64,000 nt of DNA from Desulfitobacterium chlororespirans DSM 11544. Lineage in GTDB: Bacteria; Bacillota; Desulfitobacteriia; Desulfitobacteriales; Desulfitobacteriaceae. Made by a program: the position numbers and the translations under genes. How positions within the stretch are numbered: position 1 is the stretch's first letter; every line of letters begins with the position of its first letter. The notes under the pieces were generated by a model, which saw only the letters and a program-made list of their open reading frames with translations, made no database searches and had not been told where the DNA came from. The DNA lies in the NCBI RefSeq assembly GCF_900143285.1, contig NZ_FRDN01000020.1:1-64000 (forward strand), in the 5' to 3' direction. Of the stretch, positions 51,552 through 61,286 are shown piece by piece.

Positions 51552-54194
51552 ATGGCAATCAGGCGCGGCAGGCTGAGAATCTATTTCGGTTATGCGGCAG
51601 GTGTTGGCAAGACCTGCGCCATGCTCAATGACGCCCATGAAGCCAAAAAAGACGGCGTTGATGTGGTGGCCGGTTACATTGAACCCCATGCCCGGCCGGA
51701 GACAATGGCTCTTTTGGAAGGGCTGGAGGCCCTGCCCTTTTTAGAAATAGCCTATAAAGGAGTTCGCTTGAAAGAATTTGATCTGGACCGGGCTATCCGG
51801 AGGAGGCCGGAGCTTATTCTGGTGGATGAACTGGCCCATACCAATGCCGGAGGCTGCCGCCACAAAAAAAGGTATCAGGATGTGGCGGAACTGCTGCAGG
51901 CAGGAATCGATGTCTATACCACCGTCAATGTTCAGCATATCGAAAGCCTCAATGATGTTGTGGCCTCCATCACGGGTATTACCGTAGGTGAACGCATCCC
52001 GGACAGTGTATTTGACAGCGCCGATCAGATCGAACTGGTGGACATCGAGCCCAGTGACTTGATTGAGCGACTGCATAAAGGAAAGATCTACTGCGAAGAA
52101 CAGGCGCAGCGTGCCCTTGCTAACTTTTTTACGAAAGAAAAGCTGATCGCGCTGCGTGAAATCGCCCTGCGCCGCACGGCGGATCAGGTCAACCGGGTGG
52201 CGGTGCAGAACAGGGAACCGTCAAAGACCGGCAGCCCTTATACCAACGAGCATATTTTAGTCTGCCTCTCGTCGGCTCCCTCCAATGCCAAGGTCATCCG
52301 CACGGCGGCCAGAATGGCGGATGCTTTTCACGGCGCGTTGACGGCGTTGTTTGTGGAAACACCGGGTACCCAGGAATTGACGGATAAAAGCAAGGCAACA
52401 CTGAGCGAAAATCTAAGACTGGCCGAACAGCTCGGCGCCCAAATCGCCACCGTGTATGGGGAGGATATCCCCGCGCAGATCGCGGAATACGCCAAAGCAA
52501 GCCGTGTTTCCAAAATCGTCATGGGACGCTCCGGGCATATAAGGAGATGGCTGCCCAAAACCAATTTTGTTGACAGATTAACCATTCTGGCACCAACCAT
52601 CGATATTTATATTATTCCCGACACCCAGTCATCTTTTCGTCTCCGGTCTCCCAAGCTGCTCAGGCCCTCGGAACTGTCGCCGATCGACTCGGCAAAGTCC
52701 GCGGGGATTTTGCTTGTTTGTACGCTGATTGGGCTGTGGTTTTTTTCCTTGGGCTTCAGTGAAGCCAATATCATTACGGTCTACATTTTAGGGGTGCTGC
52801 TCAATGCCATCCTTACGAGAGGCCGGATATACAGCGCGGTATCCTCGATTTTGAGCGTGCTGGTGTTTAACTTTTTCTTTACGGATCCCCGCTTTTCTTT
52901 TGAGGCGGTTGATCCGGGTTACCCGGTCACGTTTTTGGTCATGCTGGCGGCTGCCCTCATCACCGGGACCCTGACCAAGCAGGTTAAGGAGCAGGCCCGT
53001 CAATCGGCCCAAAAGGCTTACCGCACCGAGGTGCTTCTGGAAACTAGCCGCAAATTGCAGCAGGCCAAGGATAAAGCGGATATTTTGAGTGCAACAGCGC
53101 AGCAGATGGTAAAGCTGCTGGATAGGACCGTGATTTTCTACCCGATACGGCAGACTGCTCTGGCGGAACCCTTGGTTTTGCTCAAGAAAGACTCAGCAGT
53201 TGATCCCCAAACTTATCTCGGGGCGGACGAAGGGGCGGTGGCCGAGTGGGTCTATAAAAACAATAAACGGGCGGGCGCCGCCACCAACACCCTTTCCGCC
53301 GCCCAATGCCTGTACCTGGCGGTGCGCGGAGGCGACACAGTTCTCGCTGTCGCGGGAATTGTCATGGATAAGGAAGCACCTCTGGAGGCTTTTGAAAAGA
53401 GTCTGATGATCGCCATGCTGGGTGAGTGTGCGCTGGCTCTGGAGAAAGAACGGCTGAACGAAACGCAGAAACAGATTTCTCTGCAGGTTCAGCAGGAGCA
53501 GCTGCGCGCCAACCTTTTGCGGGCGATTTCCCATGACTTGCGCACCCCACTCACCAGTATTTCCGGCAACGTGGGTGTTCTCCTGGGGAATTCCGAAGTG
53601 CTGAGTGAAACCCAAAAAAGGGCGCTTTACACCAATATCTACGGCGATTCCATCTGGCTGATCAATCTGGTGGAAAACCTATTGGCCCTTACCCGCATCG
53701 ATAATGGCACAATGAACCTGAATATGCAGTCAGAGCTTCTGGAGGAGGTTATCGCGGAAGCGCTGCTGCATATCAGGCGGAACAGCGCGGAGCATAAATT
53801 AGAAACCAGGGTGGCTGACGATCTGCTGATGGCTAAAATGGATTCCCGGCTGATTATCCAGGTTTTGATCAATATGGTGGATAACGCTGTGAAATATACA
53901 CCGCCTGGATCCCATATCACCATTTCAGCAAGACAGGAAAGACAGACTGTGTTGGTGGAAGTTGCCGACGACGGCCCCGGTATAGGGGACGAAGCCAAGG
54001 CCAAACTGTTCGATATGTTCTATACCGCCGGTGACATCCGTGGGGATGGGCGGCGCGGCCTGGGTTTGGGCCTTTACCTGTGCAAAGCCATTATTGACGC
54101 CCATGGCGGCAAAATCTATGTTCAGGATAATCTCCCTCAGGGGACCGTATTTGGCTTTACCTTGCAGGCAGAGGAGGTGAATATTCATGAATAA
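51552..54194 (+). CDS. kdpD: KdpD sensor histidine kinase
   Basis: 880 residues, full-length KdpD: N-terminal KdpD domain with Walker-A-like GYAAGVGKT, a USP-like domain (about 235-350), four close-set membrane helices (about 385-480), a GAF-like region, the HisKA box RAISHDLRTPLTS and a HATPase domain (NMVDNAVKYT, DDGPGIG, GLGLGLYLC). It senses K+ limitation and phosphorylates KdpE. The gene overlaps kdpE by eight bases. Here kdpDE precede kdpFABC instead of following it as in E. coli. Confidence 0.96.
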   Translation: MAIRRGRLRIYFGYAAGVGKTCAMLNDAHEAKKDGVDVVAGYIEPHARPETMALLEGLEALPFLEIAYKGVRLKEFDLDRAIRRRPELILVDELAHTNAGGCRHKKRYQDVAELLQAGIDVYTTVNVQHIESLNDVVASITGITVGERIPDSVFDSADQIELVDIEPSDLIERLHKGKIYCEEQAQRALANFFTKEKLIALREIALRRTADQVNRVAVQNREPSKTGSPYTNEHILVCLSSAPSNAKVIRTAARMADAFHGALTALFVETPGTQELTDKSKATLSENLRLAEQLGAQIATVYGEDIPAQIAEYAKASRVSKIVMGRSGHIRRWLPKTNFVDRLTILAPTIDIYIIPDTQSSFRLRSPKLLRPSELSPIDSAKSAGILLVCTLIGLWFFSLGFSEANIITVYILGVLLNAILTRGRIYSAVSSILSVLVFNFFFTDPRFSFEAVDPGYPVTFLVMLAAALITGTLTKQVKEQARQSAQKAYRTEVLLETSRKLQQAKDKADILSATAQQMVKLLDRTVIFYPIRQTALAEPLVLLKKDSAVDPQTYLGADEGAVAEWVYKNNKRAGAATNTLSAAQCLYLAVRGGDTVLAVAGIVMDKEAPLEAFEKSLMIAMLGECALALEKERLNETQKQISLQVQQEQLRANLLRAISHDLRTPLTSISGNVGVLLGNSEVLSETQKRALYTNIYGDSIWLINLVENLLALTRIDNGTMNLNMQSELLEEVIAEALLHIRRNSAEHKLETRVADDLLMAKMDSRLIIQVLINMVDNAVKYTPPGSHITISARQERQTVLVEVADDGPGIGDEAKAKLFDMFYTAGDIRGDGRRGLGLGLYLCKAIIDAHGGKIYVQDNLPQGTVFGFTLQAEEVNIHE

Positions 54195-54915
54195 GCCTTC
54201 GATCCTGGTGGTGGAGGATGATAAGGCCATCCGCAAATTGATTACCACAACCCTGGAAACCCAGGGCTACCAATATCATACGGCTGAAACGGGCGAAGGT
54301 TCGATTTTGGAGGCTGTTTCCAAGCAGCCGGACGTGGTGATTCTGGATTTAGGACTTCCGGATATAGACGGTGTGGATATTATTAAAAAGATCCGGGTCT
54401 GGTCCAATATGCCCATTATCGTCGTCAGCGCCCGCAGTGAAGATCGTGATAAAATCGATGCTCTGGATGCCGGAGCAGACGACTATCTGACTAAGCCCTT
54501 CAGTGTGGAGGAACTCTTGGCGCGGCTCCGGGTCAGCCTGCGCAGGGTCCGTTATGACAGGGAAAAGCTGCAAAAGGATGCTTCGGTCTTTACCAACGGA
54601 AATTTGAAGATTGATTATGCGGCAGGCTGTACCTGGCTGGACGGGGAAGAGATACACCTGACTCCCATTGAGTATAAACTTTTATGCCTGCTGGCTAAAA
54701 ATGTCGGCAAAGTGCTGACCCATAATTTTATCCTGCATGAAATCTGGGGCAGTTATACCAGCGATATTCCCGCCTTGCGGGTTTTTATGGCAACCCTGCG
54801 CAAGAAGGTGGAAAGAATGCCGTCCCAGCCCAAGTATATTCAAACCCATATCGGCGTCGGCTACCGGATGCTGCGGGTGGGCGATGAGGGCAATGCTTCT
54901 GATATTGACTCCTAA
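54187..54915 (+). CDS. kdpE: KdpE response regulator (OmpR family)
   Basis: 242 residues: receiver domain with phospho-acceptor aspartate in VVILDLGLPDIDG and the K in DDYLTKPF, and an OmpR-type winged helix at the C-terminus (LTPIEYKLLCLLAKNVGKVLTH, HIGVGYRML). It overlaps kdpD and is followed by a strong terminator, so kdpDE form a separate unit from kdpFABC. Confidence 0.95.
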   Translation: MNKPSILVVEDDKAIRKLITTTLETQGYQYHTAETGEGSILEAVSKQPDVVILDLGLPDIDGVDIIKKIRVWSNMPIIVVSARSEDRDKIDALDAGADDYLTKPFSVEELLARLRVSLRRVRYDREKLQKDASVFTNGNLKIDYAAGCTWLDGEEIHLTPIEYKLLCLLAKNVGKVLTHNFILHEIWGSYTSDIPALRVFMATLRKKVERMPSQPKYIQTHIGVGYRMLRVGDEGNASDIDS

Positions 54916-54939
54916 AACCGGAATGCACCTAACTTTTAG

Positions 54940-54989
54940 TTCAAAAAACCAACTCATGTCTTATTAAAGGCATGAGTTGGTTTTTTGAA
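54940..54989. terminator. Strong terminator between kdpDE and kdpFABC
   Basis: A 19-bp perfect inverted repeat, 54940-54958 against 54971-54989, with A-run and T-run on the two arms and a 12-base loop. Confidence 0.9.
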
Positions 54990-55017
54990 CTTTTGGTTTT
55001 GATCATGAGCGTTAAAA

Positions 55018-55084
55018 ATCTTAATTCCGTTTTAATTCGCCCGCAGAAACCCTAACCCTAACCTAATGCCCAAAAGGTTACACT
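55018..55084 (+). promoter_or_regulatory. kdpFABC promoter with direct repeats (candidate KdpE box)
   Basis: ATCTTAAT at 55018-55025 and GTTTTAAT at 55029-55036 are again 11 bp apart, and TACACT (55079-55084), a plausible -10, follows 42 bp later. No -35 is visible, as expected for an activator-dependent promoter. A curious CCCTAA tandem (55048-55065) lies between. Confidence 0.6.
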
Positions 55085-55132
55085 AAATCAGAAATAAACT
55101 TTATTGAAAAAGCATAGAGGAGGATGGTTTGG

Positions 55133-55210
55133 ATGCTGTTGCTGGAAATGATTATTGCGGCATTGGGAGTGTATCTGGTGTACGCCCTGGTCAATCCTGA
55201 AAAGTTTTAG
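55133..55210 (+). CDS. kdpF: KdpF small subunit
   Basis: 25 residues, MLLLEMIIAALGVYLVYALV followed by NPEKF: one membrane helix and the short polar NPE-type end seen in KdpF, which stabilises the KdpABC complex. The ATG at 55133 lies nine bases behind GAGGAGG; ATG 55124 touches that site. It precedes kdpA by 20 bases. Confidence 0.88.
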   Translation: MLLLEMIIAALGVYLVYALVNPEKF

Positions 55211-55230
55211 CGGAAAGGCGGCGGAAAAAT

Positions 55231-56949
55231 ATGCTGCAAATGTTTTTGGTGCTGGCAGTCTTTGTTGCTCTCATCTTTCCCATGGGGAAATATGTCTATC
55301 ATATTGCCGTAGGAGCACACACCTTTGCCGATCCGGTTTTTGATCGGGTGGACAATGGGGTATATCGTCTATGTGGCATCGATAAGCAAGAAATGAATTG
55401 GCGGCAGTATATTCTGGCCATGCTGGCGACCAACGGGATGATGGCGCTGGCCGGGTACTTGATTTTGAGGATTCAGGGGCTTCTGTTCCTGAATCCCAAT
55501 GGTGTCGGCGCCATGGAGCCTGGCCTCGCCTTCAATACTGTGATCAGCTTTATCACGAATACCAATCTCCAGCACTATTCCGGCGAATCAGGGCTTACGT
55601 ATCTGAGTCAGATGACGGTCATCATGTTTCTGATGTTCACCTCCGCGGCCACCGGATTTTCCGTCGCCATGGCTTTTGTCCGCGGCCTTGCCGGCCGAAC
55701 TAAGACCATGGGCAATTACTATGCGGATCTCATCCGGATTATAACCCGGGTTCTCCTGCCGCTTTCCCTACTGGTTGGGCTGGTGCTCGTGTCCCAGGGC
55801 GTTGTGCAGAACCTGTCGCCCAATGTGACGGTTCAAACCATCGAGGGCAAATATCAGGACATCGCCATGGGCCCCATTGCCGCGCTGGAATCCATCAAGC
55901 ATTTGGGAACCAATGGGGGCGGCTTCCTCGCGGCTAATTCCGCCGCGCCTTTGGAAAATCCCAATGTGTTTACCAACATGGTGGAAATGCTCTCCATGAT
56001 GCTTCTGCCCGGTTCTTGTGTTGTTGCCTTCGGTCACATGGTCCGCAGCCGCAAAGGGGAGGGAGAGAAGGGCAAAGAAAGAAAGGTCCTGCCCGGCAGT
56101 GAGGCCAGGCCCATTTTAGCCGTGATGCTCATCCTCCTGGTTGTAGGCGCTGTGGTCTGCTTAGCGGCGGAACAGGCCGGCAATCCCCTGCTGGAACGGG
56201 CCGGATTGATCCAGAGCCTGGGCAATATGGAAGGCAAGGAGACACGTTTCGGCATGGTCCAATCTGCACTGTTTACCACCGTGACCACCGCCTTTACTAC
56301 CGGCTCCGTCAACAACATGTACGATACCCTGACGCCCCTGGGCGGCATGGCTGCCCTGATCAATATGATGCTTAACCTGGTGTTCGGGGGCAAAGGGGTC
56401 GGACTGCTGAACATGATCCTGTACGTGATTCTGACTGTATTCATTTGCGGGCTGATGGTAGGCCGCACGCCGGAGTATCTGGCTAAAAAAATCGAAGGAA
56501 AAGAAATGAAGCTGACAGCACTGGGCATTATCATTCACCCGCTGCTGATTCTGGCAGGCACGGGGCTGGCTGTCGCGATTCCGGCGGGACTGGCGGGAAT
56601 CACCAATCCCGGCCAGCATGGACTGACGCAGGTATTGTATGAATATGCGTCCTCAGCAGCCAACAACGGCTCCGGCTTTGAGGGACTGGCAGACAACACC
56701 GTTTTCTGGAATATCTCCACCGGGCTGGTCATGCTCTGCGGGCGCTATCTGTCCATGATCATCGCGCTGGCCATTGCCGGCTCACTGATGCAGAAACAGC
56801 CGGTCAGCGAATCTATCGGCACCTTAAGAACCGACACCAGGACGTTTACCATAGCGCTGCTCATGGTGGTCATCATCATTGCCGCGCTGACGTTTTTCCC
56901 GGCCTTGGTCCTTGGCCCGATTGCTGAGCATATGACCCTGTGGAGTTAG
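55231..56949 (+). CDS. kdpA: KdpA potassium-binding channel subunit
   Basis: 572 residues with about ten membrane helices and the four selectivity-filter-like loops of KdpA: FNTVISFITNTNLQHYSGE, KHLGTNGGGFLAANSA, VTTAFTTGSVNNMYDTL, and YEYASSAANNGSGFEGL. It binds and passes K+ in the KdpFABC ATPase. Confidence 0.96.
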   Translation: MLQMFLVLAVFVALIFPMGKYVYHIAVGAHTFADPVFDRVDNGVYRLCGIDKQEMNWRQYILAMLATNGMMALAGYLILRIQGLLFLNPNGVGAMEPGLAFNTVISFITNTNLQHYSGESGLTYLSQMTVIMFLMFTSAATGFSVAMAFVRGLAGRTKTMGNYYADLIRIITRVLLPLSLLVGLVLVSQGVVQNLSPNVTVQTIEGKYQDIAMGPIAALESIKHLGTNGGGFLAANSAAPLENPNVFTNMVEMLSMMLLPGSCVVAFGHMVRSRKGEGEKGKERKVLPGSEARPILAVMLILLVVGAVVCLAAEQAGNPLLERAGLIQSLGNMEGKETRFGMVQSALFTTVTTAFTTGSVNNMYDTLTPLGGMAALINMMLNLVFGGKGVGLLNMILYVILTVFICGLMVGRTPEYLAKKIEGKEMKLTALGIIIHPLLILAGTGLAVAIPAGLAGITNPGQHGLTQVLYEYASSAANNGSGFEGLADNTVFWNISTGLVMLCGRYLSMIIALAIAGSLMQKQPVSESIGTLRTDTRTFTIALLMVVIIIAALTFFPALVLGPIAEHMTLWS

Positions 56950-56961
56950 GAGGGTGCTTTT

Positions 56962-59016
56962 ATGCCTAAAGATAAGAAATCAAAGTTAATCACCGGAGAC
57001 ATTTTGAGATCCTCCCTTCCGGGAGCATTTGCAAAATTAAATCCCCGGTACATGATGCACAACCCTGTCATGTTCGTAGTGGAAATCGGGTTTGTGGTGA
57101 CACTGCTGCTCTGTGTCTGGCCGAACCTGTTTGGGGATGAAGGAGGCAACCTGCGGCTGTTTAACGCCATTGTAGCGGCTATCCTTTTGATTACGCTGCT
57201 GTTTGCCAATTTCGCGGAAGCGGTGGCCGAGGGACGGGGCAAGGCCCAAGCCCAGAGTCTTAAAAAAACTCAGAAGGATATGCAGGCCCGCATCCTCAGT
57301 GACGACGGGGGGGAAACCATCCTGAGCGCCGGTATGCTCAAAAAAGGCGATATGGTGCTGGTTAAGGCTGGAGAGCTTATTCCTAACGATGGAGAGGTGA
57401 TTGAAGGGATTGCTTCAGTGGACGAATCGGCCATTACCGGGGAATCCGCGCCTGTACTGAAGGAAAGCGGGGGTGATTTTGCGTCGGTCACCGGCGGAAC
57501 AATGGTGGTCAGCGACTGCCTGAAGATCCGGATCACAGCCAATCCCGGGGAATCCTTCCTCGCTAAAATGATTGCGCTGGTGGAAGGTGCCTCCCGCAGG
57601 AAAACACCTAACGAGATCGCGCTGAACACACTGCTCGTCAGTCTGACCATCGTCTTCCTGATCGTTATGGTCAGCCTTTACCCCATGGCGCTGTACAGCG
57701 GGGTCCGCCTGCAGATCTCCACTCTGATCGCTCTGACCGTATGCCTGATCCCTACGACCATCGGCGGGCTCCTATCCGCCATCGGCATCGCCGGCATGGA
57801 CCGCGTAACCCGCTTTAACGTCATCGCCCTGTCCGGAAAAGCTGTGGAGGCCTGCGGCGATGTGGACACTATGATTCTGGACAAAACCGGCACCATCACC
57901 TATGGAAACCGGATGGCTGCCCGGTTTATCCCCGTGGGCAATACGGAGGAACGGGAACTGATCCGCTGCGCCGTGCTCAGTTCGGTGCAGGACGATACCC
58001 CGGAAGGGAAATCGGTCGTCGAGCTTGGCGGGCGCCTGAGCGGCGAATATCAGGAGGCCGGCCCAGGCATGGAGTTCCTGGAATTCACTGCCCAGACGCG
58101 GATGAGCGGTGTCAATTTTCCGGACGGCACCGGGGTGCGCAAAGGCGCCCCCGACGCGATTGTAAACTATGTGCGGGAGCTGGGCGGCGCTATTCCCCAG
58201 GATTTGGGGTCCCGGGTCAATGAGGTTGCCAAATTGGGCGGAACGCCGCTGGTGGTCTGCGCCGGGGAGCGCATTCTGGGGGTCATTTATTTAAAAGACA
58301 CCATCAAGGCGGGACTGGTGGAGCGTTTCGCAAGGCTCAGGGCCATAGGCATCAAAACCATCATGTGCACTGGCGATAATCCGCTGACTGCGGCCACCAT
58401 CGCCCAGGAGGCCGGTGTGGACAGTTTCATTGCGGAATGCAAGCCGGAAGATAAGATCAAGGCTATCCAAGCCGAGCAAGCCAGGGGCAAGATTGTGGCC
58501 ATGACCGGAGACGGCACCAACGACGCGCCCGCCCTGGCCCAAGCCAATGTGGGCATTGCCATGAACAGCGGCACCGCCGCCGCCAAGGAAGCCGCCAATA
58601 TGGTGGACCTGGATTCCGACCCGACCAAGATTCTGGATGTGGTGGAGATTGGGAAACAGCTTTTGATCACCCGCGGCTCATTAACTACCTTCAGCATCGC
58701 CAATGATATCGCCAAATATTTTGCGATCATTCCCGCTATGTTTATGGCGGTCATCCCGCAAATGGGGACGCTCAACATCATGGCCCTGTCCACCCCCTAC
58801 AGCGCGATCCTGTCCGCGTTGATATTCAATGCGGTCATTATTCCGATCCTGATCCCCCTTGCCATGAAGGGTGTCCGATACAAACCCATGCACGCGGAGA
58901 AGATGCTGTCGCGCAATCTGCTGGTTTACGGGCTGGGCGGGGTGATGGTACCCTTTGCGGGCATTAAGCTGATCGACCTCGTCATAACCCCGGTGCTGAC
59001 AGCACTGGGGTTATGA
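56962..59016 (+). CDS. kdpB: KdpB P-type ATPase subunit
   Basis: 684 residues. The phosphorylated aspartate is D307 in [10 protein letters not shown], the same number as in E. coli KdpB. TGES in the actuator domain, the nucleotide-binding KGAPDAI, and [17 protein letters not shown] are all present, with about seven helices. It drives K+ import by ATP hydrolysis. It lies 12 bases after kdpA. Confidence 0.97.
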   Translation: MPKDKKSKLITGDILRSSLPGAFAKLNPRYMMHNPVMFVVEIGFVVTLLLCVWPNLFGDEGGNLRLFNAIVAAILLITLLFANFAEAVAEGRGKAQAQSLKKTQKDMQARILSDDGGETILSAGMLKKGDMVLVKAGELIPNDGEVIEGIASVDESAITGESAPVLKESGGDFASVTGGTMVVSDCLKIRITANPGESFLAKMIALVEGASRRKTPNEIALNTLLVSLTIVFLIVMVSLYPMALYSGVRLQISTLIALTVCLIPTTIGGLLSAIGIAGMDRVTRFNVIALSGKAVEACGDVDTMILDKTGTITYGNRMAARFIPVGNTEERELIRCAVLSSVQDDTPEGKSVVELGGRLSGEYQEAGPGMEFLEFTAQTRMSGVNFPDGTGVRKGAPDAIVNYVRELGGAIPQDLGSRVNEVAKLGGTPLVVCAGERILGVIYLKDTIKAGLVERFARLRAIGIKTIMCTGDNPLTAATIAQEAGVDSFIAECKPEDKIKAIQAEQARGKIVAMTGDGTNDAPALAQANVGIAMNSGTAAAKEAANMVDLDSDPTKILDVVEIGKQLLITRGSLTTFSIANDIAKYFAIIPAMFMAVIPQMGTLNIMALSTPYSAILSALIFNAVIIPILIPLAMKGVRYKPMHAEKMLSRNLLVYGLGGVMVPFAGIKLIDLVITPVLTALGL

Positions 59017-59043
59017 TAGAGATATAATGAGGAGGTTATGGAA

Positions 59044-59682
59044 ATGAGTGGATTCTGGCAGGGAATTAAAAGGCCCTTCCTGGTGACAATAGCGCTGTTT
59101 CTGATCTGCGGGCTGGCATATCCCCTTCTGCTTACGGGGATCAGCCAACTGATCTTTCCAAGTCAGGCCAAGGGCAGCCTCATCACCATTAATGGTAAGG
59201 CCGTAGGTTCGGAGCTTATCGGACAGGATTTCACAGATGCCCGGTTTATGAAAAGCCGTCCTTCCGCTGTGAACTACAACACCTACACACAGGAGGATAA
59301 AGAGGAGGGCAATTATACAGGAGTGGGCTCCGGTTCCAAGAACTATGCCCCGACTAATCCTGAGCTGGTGAAACGTGTGGAGGCCGATATGGCGGTGTTC
59401 CTGGAGGCGAATCCTATTTTAAAGAAGGAGGATATTCCTACGGATTTACTGACCGCATCCGGCTCCGGCCTTGATCCGCATATCAGTCCCGCAGCGGCCG
59501 CAGTCCAGATACCGGCCTTGGCTGTAGCGACCGGCTTATCCCAGGAAACGCTGGAAACTATCGTGAAAGAGAATACTCAGGGTAAATTTCTTGGTATTTT
59601 CGGGGAAGAGACCGTTAATGTCTTGATGGTGAATCTGGATATTGCCCAGGAGCTGGGGCTGTTTAAACAAATGGGAATGTGA
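59044..59682 (+). CDS. kdpC: KdpC subunit
   Basis: 212 residues: one N-terminal helix (about 10-33), then the external domain with FMKSRPSAVNYNTY, SGSGLDPHISPAAAAVQIPALA and the C-terminal VNVLMVNLDIAQEL of KdpC. ATG 59044 is better spaced from GGAGG than ATG 59038. It is the last gene of the operon; a weak structure but no clear terminator follows. Confidence 0.94.
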   Translation: MSGFWQGIKRPFLVTIALFLICGLAYPLLLTGISQLIFPSQAKGSLITINGKAVGSELIGQDFTDARFMKSRPSAVNYNTYTQEDKEEGNYTGVGSGSKNYAPTNPELVKRVEADMAVFLEANPILKKEDIPTDLLTASGSGLDPHISPAAAAVQIPALAVATGLSQETLETIVKENTQGKFLGIFGEETVNVLMVNLDIAQELGLFKQMGM

Positions 59683-59753
59683 GGAAACCTGCTTTTCAGT
59701 GGTTGTCCGTCACTTGTATAACTTGAAAATAGCGGCTTTTGGACCAGGTTTTC

Positions 59754-59782
59754 TTGTAAACGGCTGCGGGTGGTGCTATAAT
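59754..59782 (+). promoter_or_regulatory. Promoter of yqzL and the pheST leader
   Basis: TTGTAA at 59754-59759 and a perfect TATAAT at 59777-59782 with 17 bp spacing, 46 bases before yqzL. Confidence 0.8.
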
Positions 59783-59828
59783 TTCAATGAACAGGTTTAA
59801 GAATCCAGACCGAAAGGTGGGCTTAACC

Positions 59829-59945
59829 ATGTCACCCGCAGAGTGGTTATGGAAGATTTTTGAGGCAACCGGTTCCCCAAATGCCTACTTGCTGTATAGG
59901 CAGTACACTCTGAACAACAATCTGGCTATGAAGAAAATGCAATGA
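59829..59945 (+). CDS. yqzL: YqzL-like small protein
   Basis: 38 residues from ATG 59829 behind AAAGGTGG. The core LWKIFEATGSPNAYLLYRQY matches the YqzL pattern (W..F..TG....YLLY), a tiny conserved protein of spore-forming Firmicutes with unknown function. It lies just ahead of the pheST T-box. Confidence 0.7.
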   Translation: MSPAEWLWKIFEATGSPNAYLLYRQYTLNNNLAMKKMQ

Positions 59946-59964
59946 TCAGGTTAAAAGGAGCTTT

Positions 59965-60196
59965 TCTTTCCAGGGAGGTTAAGTCTAAGACTGAAAGCTT
60001 AACCAAGAGGAGTCCTCATTTCCGGCCGATGCCGGAGGTGTTGAATTTCCCCTGAGAGTGGTTTGCTGAACTTAGAATAGGTAAACCCGGTCTCCACCGT
60101 TAGCGGAGTAGGAAGCTGCGGCTCATCATTGAGCTGAACCAGGGTGGTACCGCGGGAGTTATTCTCGTCCCTTTTATTAGGGATGAGAATTTTTGT
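59965..60196 (+). ncRNA. T-box leader of pheST
   Basis: The T-box AGGGTGGTACCGCGG lies at 60141-60155, followed by a terminator hairpin (ATTCTCGTCCC / GGGATGAGAAT) with a TTTTTG tail. A likely phenylalanine specifier TTC is at 60047-60049. Uncharged tRNA-Phe would permit read-through into pheS. Confidence 0.9.
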
Positions 60197-60251
60197 TTTT
60201 ATTTAGGGTGGATTGAGTCAAAGGTTAAATCTTAACTTAGGAGGGTTTTCG

Positions 60252-61274
60252 TTGAAACAGGAAGTTCATCGTATTCAAGAAGAAACACTGGCAGAGCTTC
60301 AGCAGGTCTCGACTTTGGAAGCGCTGCAGGAGCTGAAGGTTAAGGTTCTCGGCAAAAAAGGCTCCCTCACCGCTCAATTGCGGAAGATGGGGGGCTTAAG
60401 CCCGGAAGAGCGGCCCATTTTTGGCCAGGTGGTCAATGAGACCCGGGATGTTCTGGAAGCAGCCTGGATTCGTCGTGAGGAAGAGCTGTCCCAAGCGGTT
60501 ATGCTGAAACAACTGGAAGAGGAAAAACTGGATATCAGTCTGCCTGGCGTAAGTCTGCCCCGGGGGCATCAGCATCCTTTGACCAAGGTCATCGAAGAAA
60601 TCGAGGAGATTTTTCTGGGAATGGGTTTCCAGATTGCTGAAGGTCCGGAGATTGAGAGTGACTACTATAATTTTGAGGCTTTGAATCTGCCTAAGGATCA
60701 TCCCGCCCGGGAAATGCAGGACTCTTTCTATATCACCGAAGAGTTCCTCCTGCGGACTCAGACCTCACCGGTTCAGATACGAACCATGGAGAAGCTGCGG
60801 CCCCAGCTTCCTGTCAAAATCATCTGCCCCGGCAAAGTCTATCGCAACGATGACGACGCTACCCACTCTCCGATGTTCCATCAAGTGGAAGGGCTGATGG
60901 TGGATCGGGGCATTCGTATGTCGGATCTGAAAGGAATCCTCTTAAGCTTCTCCAGAATGATGTTTGGGGAGTCCCGGGAGATTCGCTTGCGTCCCAGTTT
61001 TTTCCCTTTCACAGAACCCAGTGCTGAGGTGGATGTATCCTGCATGCTTTGTGGCGGAGCCGGCTGCCGGATCTGTAAAGGCACCGGCTGGATTGAGATT
61101 CTGGGCTCCGGTATGGTTCATCCCAGGGTGCTGGAAATGGGCGGCTATGACTCCAAAGTATTAACAGGCTTTGCTTTTGGTATGGGTGTAGAACGGATCG
61201 CCATGCTGAAGTACGGCATTGAAGATATGCGGCTTTTATTCGATAACGACTTGCGCTTTTTGCAGCAGTTTTAA
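60252..61274 (+). CDS. pheS: Phenylalanine-tRNA ligase alpha subunit
   Basis: 340 residues from TTG 60252 behind TAGGAGGG; the frame upstream lies in the leader. An N-terminal coiled coil (about 1-80) precedes the class II core with [29 protein letters not shown], the motif 2 region and [17 protein letters not shown] (motif 3). It pairs with PheT in an alpha2-beta2 enzyme. A Cys cluster [14 protein letters not shown] in the core is typical of this branch. Confidence 0.96.
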   Translation: MKQEVHRIQEETLAELQQVSTLEALQELKVKVLGKKGSLTAQLRKMGGLSPEERPIFGQVVNETRDVLEAAWIRREEELSQAVMLKQLEEEKLDISLPGVSLPRGHQHPLTKVIEEIEEIFLGMGFQIAEGPEIESDYYNFEALNLPKDHPAREMQDSFYITEEFLLRTQTSPVQIRTMEKLRPQLPVKIICPGKVYRNDDDATHSPMFHQVEGLMVDRGIRMSDLKGILLSFSRMMFGESREIRLRPSFFPFTEPSAEVDVSCMLCGGAGCRICKGTGWIEILGSGMVHPRVLEMGGYDSKVLTGFAFGMGVERIAMLKYGIEDMRLLFDNDLRFLQQF

Positions 61275-61286
61275 GGAGGCAGGGGT

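Noticed and set aside
55048-55065. Telomere-like CCCTAA tandem as the KdpE binding site
   Set aside because: It is not found upstream of kdpD, whereas the ATCTTAAT direct repeats occur at both kdp promoters at matching distance.
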